DNA of 64,000 bases, from assembly GCA_014905825.1 (NCBI GenBank), contig JACGCN010000008.1, forward strand, positions 62,001-126,000, written 5' to 3'. This document shows, one piece after another, positions 58,701 through 64,000 of this stretch. The position numbers were made by a program, and so were the translations under genes. The stretch is from Lyophyllum atratum. Taxonomy: Eukaryota; Basidiomycota; Agaricomycetes; Agaricales; Lyophyllaceae. The notes under the pieces are model-generated. The model did not search any database and was not told the origin of the DNA. It saw only the letters and a list, made by a program, of their open reading frames with translations. Every line of letters begins with the position of its first letter. The first letter of the stretch is position 1.

Positions 58701-60772
58701 TAACAAAGAGATGTCCGTACTTTGGCCACAAGCAGCTGCTCAACCCATGTTAGTCCCTTGAGAACCGCAGGTATGTTGCCCAGCCAAAATCCGTTTGCCA
58801 GAGAATTAGCAGGAACCACTCCCTTAAGAAGTGCAACATGACAACTAGAGCAGACATGCTTGCAAGATAAGTCAAGGACGGGACCTGGCAGGTCCTTGAT
58901 AGGGTCGGAGGCTGTCAGCCTTTCTGCACGCGTCACGTTTGGGACTGCAAGGATGCCCGTGTGTTCTTGAAGACCCTCAAGTGGCTGCATAGTAGATAGA
59001 GGACGGAGGAGACCGCAAACTGCACAACCTACTTCACTAATTGTAGCAGAGCTACTAGCACTGCAGAAATTGGCAATGACATCTCGCGCTATCTTGGGAC
59101 TAAGAGGATCAGGAGGGAATACACACCCATCATACGGGTCAGGCAACTCATTTTCCAATACCACTTTAGCATGTGTAGTGGTCGAAGAATTATTCAAGGT
59201 TGCGATATCATGTGGAGATATACCTTTGGCATGTGGCTTGCGAAGCAGAGCTTCTGAGGAAGAATCAACATCAACCTTTGAGCGTGTACGCAGAGCCTTG
59301 GCAGCTGCTTTATTAGAACTCTTCCTGGCCTCATTATTGGGTTCAGCAAGGAACACAGAGAACAAAGAAGTGCACTGGGAGCAACTATGCCCTTCGAAAG
59401 GTTCAAATGAGCTCGTAGAACTAAAATTTCTAGGCAGTACAATTCCATGACTGCGAGCAATTTTACGCATATTGATCACTGATATATGCTCAGCCAGCAG
59501 ACGAAGAGGAACCCTGGCATGTATGAAATCACAACTGGGTGGAAAAGACAGAAGGCCTGTATCAGACGCATGAGCAACGAATTTGAGTACAGTGTTAGGG
59601 GGAAACGTATCAGGCCCTGCATCAATGAAAGGCAAAATTTCACAAGGAAGGAATGAAAATGATTTTCCACCACCCAACTGGGCTTTAGGGGTGCGCAATG
59701 GTGGCAAGGCTGAATTGGAAACATCAGAACCGCGGTGGACGTGACGTGGAGAAGCAGAAGAGAATGCAGAGGACAGACAAGAGGCAAGTGTCGAAATTGC
59801 TGTATGAATGCAATAGGCCATTCTAAGGTCTGGCCAACCTGTAGGCATGAGGTAACCACTCTCGTGCATGTGGAAAGTGAATTGAACATCACAATACATA
59901 CTTTTAATAATATGTTTGGGAACAAGTAGACGCTGATTAGCCATGACGAGAAAGTCATGCCTCAACATAAATGGTCTCAGTAATCGGATTGAAAGACATC
60001 TGATACGTGCGGCAGGGGGACAAATAGCTGAGAAACGAAATGTAAGCGTCCAGCGGCCATGTACAGAAACGTTATAGCGACGACGTGGCATGGGGGTTGG
60101 AAAGTGGGATGATATTGATCCATACAGTGACTGGAGGGAATTTACAAAGAGGTTGAGCAAGTGGTGAAGAAGGGGGACCAAATCTGATTTTAAATACGTG
60201 CGATAACACGAAAAGCTATAGAAGGTACGATGAAAAATAGTCCAATCAGGACTACACAGTGCAGAAGTCACAAAAGGTATGCAATCATTGGCATGCACAA
60301 GGGGGGGAAGGAGGCTGGTACCCCAAGAGCAACGCTCTAAGTCACAGGTAGAGCATTGCTCTAAGTCACAGGTAGAGCATCGCTCTAAAAGCCGGTTAGA
60401 GCTTTGCTCTATGGCAGGGATGGAGCCAGTGCAATGCGCAAAGCAATTACACAGCCCAGGGACATCAACAGATGTGGTGGCGGTAGCAACAGGCCGATGG
60501 TACTGTCTGCTGGCCCAAAAAAAAACATTAGGGACAAGCAAGCAACAAGATCGGGGATAACTCACGAGACTGGGAGGGTGTCTGAAGCATAACGCAGGAT
60601 AAACAAGCAGCACGAAAGCAGTACATACAGTTGAAGGCCGAATGTGCCCAATAGCAACATGGTAGAGGTATAAGACAAAGATGAAGAGTGTTGAAAAAGA
60701 ACGCTCAAGAAGATCAACAGGACGTGAGAAAGTATTATGTAACGTATAGTACAGACGGTGAATATGGGCCAT
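52766..60772 (-). CDS. Helitron Rep/PIF1 helicase with C-terminal USP-like peptidase domain
   Basis: One uninterrupted 2668-codon frame. From ~630 to ~790 it has the Cys-rich region that often precedes Helitron Rep domains (CKHVCSSCHVALLKG ... WVEQLLVAKVRTSLCYAHV, DUF6570-like). The HUH Rep domain shows LTLHLHILIWLIR near 1120 and a two-tyrosine YVTKYITKP near 1325. PIF1 helicase: GGMGGTGKTQVLKAL (~1785), FFDEVSMLSCRDM (~1865), then GDFAQLPPV. From ~2400 to the end lies a USP-type cysteine-peptidase-like domain: NSCAYDSVIVLLFNLW (Cys box), paired CRNGHG/CRTCNTH possible zinc ligands, and YGNSHFTCRYVD...WFHDGL (His box, ~2607). The first ~230 codons include an 8-residue repeat (CDLE[RQ]CST) and may be non-coding; MPRRRYNVSVHGRW at 60091 is an alternative start. 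No inactivating change is seen. Confidence 0.93.
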   Translation of the reverse strand: MAHIHRLYYTLHNTFSRPVDLLERSFSTLFIFVLYLYHVAIGHIRPSTVCTAFVLLVYPALCFRHPPSLVSYPRSCCLLVPNVFFWASRQYHRPVATATTSVDVPGLCNCFAHCTGSIPAIEQSSNRLLERCSTCDLEQCSTCDLERCSWGTSLLPPLVHANDCIPFVTSALCSPDWTIFHRTFYSFSCYRTYLKSDLVPLLHHLLNLFVNSLQSLYGSISSHFPTPMPRRRYNVSVHGRWTLTFRFSAICPPAARIRCLSIRLLRPFMLRHDFLVMANQRLLVPKHIIKSMYCDVQFTFHMHESGYLMPTGWPDLRMAYCIHTAISTLASCLSSAFSSASPRHVHRGSDVSNSALPPLRTPKAQLGGGKSFSFLPCEILPFIDAGPDTFPPNTVLKFVAHASDTGLLSFPPSCDFIHARVPLRLLAEHISVINMRKIARSHGIVLPRNFSSTSSFEPFEGHSCSQCTSLFSVFLAEPNNEARKSSNKAAAKALRTRSKVDVDSSSEALLRKPHAKGISPHDIATLNNSSTTTHAKVVLENELPDPYDGCVFPPDPLSPKIARDVIANFCSASSSATISEVGCAVCGLLRPLSTMQPLEGLQEHTGILAVPNVTRAERLTASDPIKDLPGPVLDLSCKHVCSSCHVALLKGVVPANSLANGFWLGNIPAVLKGLTWVEQLLVAKVRTSLCYAHVSSSGLKKMNAHLIAFESPVVKVYDMLPPPLSEMDEVLAILFTGPCQPTEEDFKRTPLLVRRSAIQQTLEWLLLNHKDYSDVKISHKNLSEYPEHEPPVSVIYHPSVKEAKTVDPAVFDVEGETGVLDGSCPFVVRGLTGESLSTKTKEELKGLALQHWRTNGAVLRVGHSTLPKNWFKNDPSLYPQMFPWLFPYGLGGLGASKGRMSVRKHKGNLLLYHDKRFQLDTGYPFAAFSHEQVRAATSGGFLAVERKNFSDIADRLLSVNQDVFNNMATRMANGEILRPDTDDEKACFRVIEDLDIVSGRIEGSTVSKKHMRNEIWSLVVSKGAPTWYITLSPVDIKHPICLYFADSGTEFKPELRVSSDKAYRLIASNPVAGARFFHFMISAFIKHVLGVGSDTPGLYGNTSAYYGTVEQQGRLTLHLHILIWLIRALTPDEARSKIMDPDSDFQKSLVQYLEAAFTGDFLTGTIDTVKEKVSEMENMPEYVDPTRTLPDPPPPPCATDCSTCNTCSELEGWWSKFKFMVDDIVFRSNIHTCYSVYKEDGTKKLNRENKGCLDNPWKRCRARFPRPLHKQTEVDTETGALNMRKSEPWINTFTAALSYLFRCNTDVTSLRSGTAVKSVLLYVTKYITKPALKTSSAFSAVTSIFKKNTDLINGPLPRDEKARSLMTKMANVLSAKSEMGSPMICMYLLGNPDHYTDHTFVNVHWPSYVREAQRPWTEESADKEIESDKLTLLKRRGNVVGLSPIFDYIHRGPELSGMSLHEWVSRSQRVKLKKTTSAMHTTSRSGSGAIIAFLPEHPLADTHGTYVHPPHTNRVPNFIGGTLPRRDQGDRQYYCLTMLTMFKPWRDGRDLKSFKEDWDSAFSRHLFTKRQLEIMKNMNIRYECLDARDDFYAQLKSGALTFPGNSISASDIDEMQQQDLLEREEGDETIDFGVQDIANLPGKKELRRQAALAKMTADMAMLGWNRPLMDQDLGVDASRSPLTSSLPGHHWKTVITNQKNAIVMERQRKIPSSSLEPFSKPTTNAPGVVDIINRGFLEAKYKSDKWEPVVLSISVDFGLNEEQSRAFRIVANHAASYLPEQLKMYMGGMGGTGKTQVLKALVKYFEARCESHRLVVVAPTGTAASLLGGSTYHSMFGINDMGSVSKNQMANVKSRLLGVEYVFFDEVSMLSCRDMYRVSARLANITGNMHLPFGGMNMLFAGDFAQLPPVQGHEHAALYSRTVGTRTTYLNEQEAAIGKAVWHQVTIVVILRQNMRQRTQSPEDEALRTCLINMRYRACTPQDLKFLDSRTTSSNPGRPCILDEQFRNVSIITAHNIDKDAVNILGCARFARESCQDLVNFYSEDTLAANKDEDGQPNAANRAPRTRQRKPLPKQQQEALWAQPPSSTSNHIAGTLSLCLGLPVIIKNNAATELCMTNGQEGFVYGWKACVGSMGQPMLETLFVMLNNPPQAVQIEGLPLNVVPIVRSTVSLTCSLPNDDRINVNRSQVEVLVNYAITDYASQGKTRPNNPVDLRKCKTHQAYYTALSRSSTAAGTLLLCGYDASIITGKASGALRQEFRDLELLDEVTRLRYCGNLPVGFYDAPRRSDLLTSFRKCQNTDYLPPHLHPALIWNKSDPYEECSLPDIPWQTVSRTSPITGIAPPKSTFVPAKGATPADVHLSTSIKRKARDEADANEPATKRMRMTVSWNSVDGQQCLDPMGTVWDSNSCAYDSVIVLLFNLWTADRCIWSENLRRMSVSFTRPLTQKFEVINAGDHESLEAVRDWLRIKLNTKNSSTFPTGGYTSIHAIVDELFKCREPIISSYQRCRNGHGVSRRPSKLNSAHIVLLSNDQESIGECINVNNFYTPTEARCRTCNTHLDRYYGFIHTPPLIAFDVSNIHTSIDRSLSVTVPGATSVRYVLRGVVYYGNSHFTCRYVDEGGMVWFHDGLTTGRHLIPELDLSSADLALSGSREASLAMYVKEPNSIA
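60326..60410. repeat. Array of four 24-bp units, each with an AGAGC-N3-GCTCT palindrome
   Basis: Palindromes AGAGC-NNN-GCTCT begin at 60326, 60350, 60374 and 60398, exactly 24 bp apart. The arms are identical in all four while the 3-nt centres differ (AAC, ATT, ATC, TTT). Spacers between the first three share TAAGTCACAGGT. The array lies within the extreme 5' part of the Helitron frame. Confidence 0.9.
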
Positions 60773-60948
60773 GGCACGTCACCACGTGAGGATGATGTGA
60801 GAGCTGAGCGCTGAGCGCTGAGGGACAGCCACAATACCACAATGGCCAAGGCAGCACACAATCAGGACTTCTGGGAACTGAAACAATTCAAGTCATCAAA
60901 ATTACGACCAATGTGCAAGATGTGTAGTAACATAATATGTAAACAGCA

Positions 60949-63900
60949 CTAAGCCTGACGAGCTTTCTTGGGAGGGGAACTACGTTGATGTCCAGAGTCA
61001 CTGCGAGCACGTTTATGCAATGGAACCTGACGACCAGATAGACCTATATCATCATCGTCTTCGTCACTCCCATGGTCACCATCCCCTCCCTCGTCGCTAG
61101 CGTATTCCTCAACCTGCTGCTCCTCATGCTCGCTAGATGATTCAGGCTCTGAATCATTGCTATCAGAGTCCTGAACTTCGACACTAAGATCATGCTGTGC
61201 GGTAAGGATTTCGACCGAGTCAGAGTCGATGTTGAAACCCAGAGATAGAGATGCTTGGATATCCCCGAATACATAGCCATGGGTGAAAAGAAAGCCTGTA
61301 CATCAATATGAGTCGAAGGAATTCAAGGAGGTTTACATATGTCAACCAACGCACCATATGTCACAGGCTCGCTGTTCCTAACTATTTCATAATGCGGACC
61401 ATACCAAGCGAAGGTTTTTGGCCTGTCAATATGAGCGGTACGTTTGAAAACATGCCATGCGGGTCCACCACGGATGCAGTCGTAAACATGTTTCGCAATC
61501 TCCAGCACAGAAACACTTTCGTCGCTGCCTTCTACGTTCCGCTCTATCGCCAGTTCCTTGTATTCGACAAGCAAACGGGCGTGATGCGCCAGGAACTCCG
61601 AGTAAACGTAGACGAAAGCGTCAATACCTTTGAGACGACGGTTGGGTCCAACAAACGTGTACCTGGAGAAGAGTTCATATAGCAAGGAGCGTGCCCTGGA
61701 CCTATTTTTTATGGAAGCCGTAAAGCTGCGTTCGTCGTCCGCGTAATCCCACCCGACGAGGGCACTGACAAGCTCAAAATAGTTGCACAGGTAGAAGACG
61801 ACGAGGACACCGTCCCATGTGGAGATATCTGGTAGATGAGGGCTTGCTGTTGTACACCAGCTGTGAGCCATAAAAACAAGCCCGAACAATAGATGTACAT
61901 ACATTCAGGAGGATCGGCAAAAAGCTTGAGCTGAAAGAAGACCAGCAGCCTCATGAGAGCCGAGTGAGAGGCTTCGAAATGATTGGTGTTCGTGTAGCTT
62001 TTGGCACTGATGAAGTGGTGGTATGCGCCGACAACAGTGTATGGGATAGTGGAAACAGCGATGAAGTGACCCCCGGAACAGAGTGACGGTTCCGGCGTTA
62101 CAACACAATGAGGAAGGGTCGGACGCATAATGCTTCAAAAAAATGTCAACCAGGATTATCAGGGGAAAAACGAGCATACGGGGCTTACAGTGTGGTGCCA
62201 GGGTGAAGAACAAGGACGTAGACATCCCACAACTCACGGTTCGACTCATCCAATTCCATCTTGGTCATAATGTCTGGCTGCATAAAAATACTGAAATCAC
62301 CGTTTTTGGGCACGGCAATGTACCAAAACTTAATCCCAGTCAGTACCTTGATGAATGTCATCAAGCCATTTGCATCGTAATGCCAGAAATGATAGGCAGA
62401 CCCGGTAGACGCGATAGCCCAACGCATATCTGGTACGGGATAAAGATCTGTAGAACGACAGTAGGCCTCTCCCTGCACCTGCCGCCACACAGCCCAGTCA
62501 CTGGAGAAGGGCAGGTTAGGGTACATATCGTACGCGGATGGGAGGTGCAGAGCGCTAAGCGCTGGTGGATTTGGCAAGCGCGAAGCCTCCAGCAGGTCGA
62601 GCACAGTTCCTTTACGATAATTTGGGCCGTCAGGGAGGCTAAAGTCTGTCAAGAAATGTCAACAGCACAGAATTACGGCTGACTGATAATGTATTACCTT
62701 GAATTGTTGTTGCTTCGTCTAATCTACATAATTCACTGAAAACTTCAGGAGTGAATCCAGAGTCGATGTGTGGCTCGTCTACAACGATTATGCACGCGTT
62801 CGACTGGAGGATATCCATAAGCATGGAGGGTGTGAGTGTCAAGTACTGAGCGTGGGTAATTTTCTTAATGGGAGGCTCCGAATTTGCATCGCGCTGTGAA
62901 GCAGCGTGCAAATCATAAAACCATGTAAGATTGTCAGCAAACTGGAAACAAGAAAAATTGTCATAGATCAGAGAGTGGGATGATACTGATAATGCAAATA
63001 CTCACATGAAACTTTGGCTTCCACGTATAGGGCACCCCGGTTCCCACCCGAAAATATGTCACATCGACATCACCAGCAACAAAGCCACTACTAGAGTGAA
63101 CATCAATTTCCTCGTTAGTTATATCATTGTCCTTGAAGGATAGGAAAGAAGCCATGAGTATAATATATACCGTGAACAGGAATACGTACTGAGTCCTCGA
63201 GTGTCAGGTCAACAAAGTCAGGCGTAACGGGTACTGTTTTGACTTTCTTCGCCTTGCGTTTACGTTTATTTCTCGTAGTGGATGAAGAAGAAGAGGTTTT
63301 CAGAGTGGTGGGATTATTCTTGTTGGAACTCCGCGTAACCGGTCTGTTGGCGTTAACAGGGGGTTTGGGCGTGCTGGAACTCCGAGTAGCAGGTTTGTTG
63401 GCGTCAACAGGGGGTTTGGGCGCCAACTCCAGAGATGGTGACCGAGACTGAAGATCAAAGGCATCATCAGAAAGCACTTCGCCATCGTGACCCACATCTG
63501 CAGCCACAAGGGGAGGAGAACCACCAGAAATGGTGATATCAGCAGTGACATCACTGTGCTGCAATGAGACAGGAGATCCATGGTGTGATTCAGGCTGATC
63601 AATGGCGATGGGTGGCTCGGAAGCTGAACACGGTGAGGGGGCGGGGAATTGAAGGTCTGTATGGCCAACAGGCATTGTGTTGCCATCAGAATCCAGGCCT
63701 GCAGGCGGTGTGGCGATGCCATCAGCAGGAATATCGTCCGTCTTTTTGACATCTGCATGCATTTCGACATCTGCATGCATTTCGATGTCTGTAGGTATAT
63801 CCGTCTTGTTGGATGAAGTGGGCTCCATACTGTATGCGGACGTGACATCTGTAGCACATGAACCTGGAATTTCTGTGGCAGGAGCGTCCATGTCGCGTGC

Positions 63901-64000
63901 AGATGAACACGAGCCTGGAATATCTGTGACCGTTGCCTGGTCAGAGGAGCTCAGAGACGAGGAGGTAATACCAGTCATGTCCGACAGAACAGAGTTGGCA
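60949..64000 (-). CDS. JmjC-like Fe(II)/2-oxoglutarate dioxygenase-type protein (5' end may be off-window)
   Basis: Multi-exon gene with stop TAG at 60949-60951. The N-terminal exon (to ~63190) is disordered, with SPELA/PKPPV.AN.P.TRSS repeats and a basic NKRKRKAKKVKTVP stretch; MTGITSSS at 63978 could be the start, but the frame is open to the window edge. Following exons encode FADNLTWFYDLHAA, LDEATTIQ|DFSLPDG and the JmjC-like core: WAIASTGSAYHFWHYDANG (HxD metal ligands), FIKVLTGIKFWYIAVPKNG (2-oxoglutarate-side strand and Lys) and LHPGTTLIMRPTLPHCVVTP (distal His), then LCSGGHFIAVSTIPYTVVGAYH. The C-terminal exons are helical, then acidic with a KKARQA end. Fungal relatives are abundant in basidiomycetes; the substrate is unknown. 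The gene is on the same strand as the Helitron helicase, only 176 bp upstream of it. Confidence 0.8.

Larger units (their letters stand above)
52649..60948 (-). mobile_element. Helitron (autonomous, Rep/PIF1 helicase), right limit unknown
   Basis: The element is oriented on the minus strand. Its probable 3' terminus abuts the truncated LTR at 52648/52649: a hairpin (GGCCA at 52661-52665 pairing TGGCC at 52680-52684, or GCCAT/ATGGC within it) sits 12 nt from the junction, as Helitron 3' hairpins do. The last bases are not the usual CTRR. The 5' terminus was not found; if the LTR remainder lies beyond the window, the JmjC-like gene at 60949-64000 is inside the element. Confidence 0.75.

Noticed and set aside
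1..64000. CRISPR arrays, bacterial operons, rRNA genes or clear tRNA genes
   Set aside because: No such structures were seen; the window is eukaryotic. tRNA detection by eye is weak, so a missed tRNA is possible.

Overview
The window reads as a basidiomycete (Agaricomycete-like) nuclear contig. Almost every gene is cut by 47-62 bp GT-AG introns, and the gene set (Brr2, CFT1, GPN2, QDE-1-type RNA-dependent RNA polymerase, fungalysin, GMC oxidoreductase, an atypical kinase, a JmjC-like protein, Ty1/copia and Helitron elements) fits that group. I rebuilt splice models by hand. The models for BRR2, the thymine-DNA glycosylase, the AAA_28 ATPase, GPN2, the GMC oxidoreductase, the GST and two hypotheticals close in frame from end to end.

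Region 1 (1-29200) is mostly housekeeping: BRR2 spliceosomal helicase (5' end off the window), a convergent TDG/MUG DNA glycosylase, a secreted fungalysin, and a small P-loop ATPase. The ATPase is divergent from a large RdRP fused in frame to an SF1 UPF1-like helicase, whose frame is broken at two places. A low-density stretch with a duplicated promoter/start segment and a decayed nucleotidyltransferase-like gene follows, then an omega-like GST and the polyadenylation factor CFT1.

Region 2 (29200-46400) holds a long disordered Ser/Pro-rich protein, a RecQ helicase, GPN-loop GTPase 2, a secreted GMC oxidoreductase, a hypothetical protein, a degenerate MYND-like exon and an intronless kinase-like gene. 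Some intergenic DNA here carries tandem repeats.

Region 3 (46400-64000) is a transposon nest: a solo LTR; a nearly intact Ty1/copia element (single 1452-codon gag-pol ORF, LTRs differing at one site over the compared 285 bp); and, starting inside the right LTR, a Helitron encoding a 2668-codon Rep/PIF1 protein with a C-terminal USP-like cysteine-peptidase domain. Immediately upstream on the same strand lies a JmjC-like gene that may be Helitron cargo.

The most striking observations are (i) two diverged LTR families that each hold one segment twice in tandem, once with a GT-AG intron and once with that intron precisely removed; (ii) the RdRP-helicase fusion, joining in one chain two activities I know as separate partner proteins in RNA-silencing complexes of other fungi; and (iii) the Helitron/JmjC/USP-like arrangement with a 24-bp palindromic array. 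All function calls rest on motif recognition; no database search was run.
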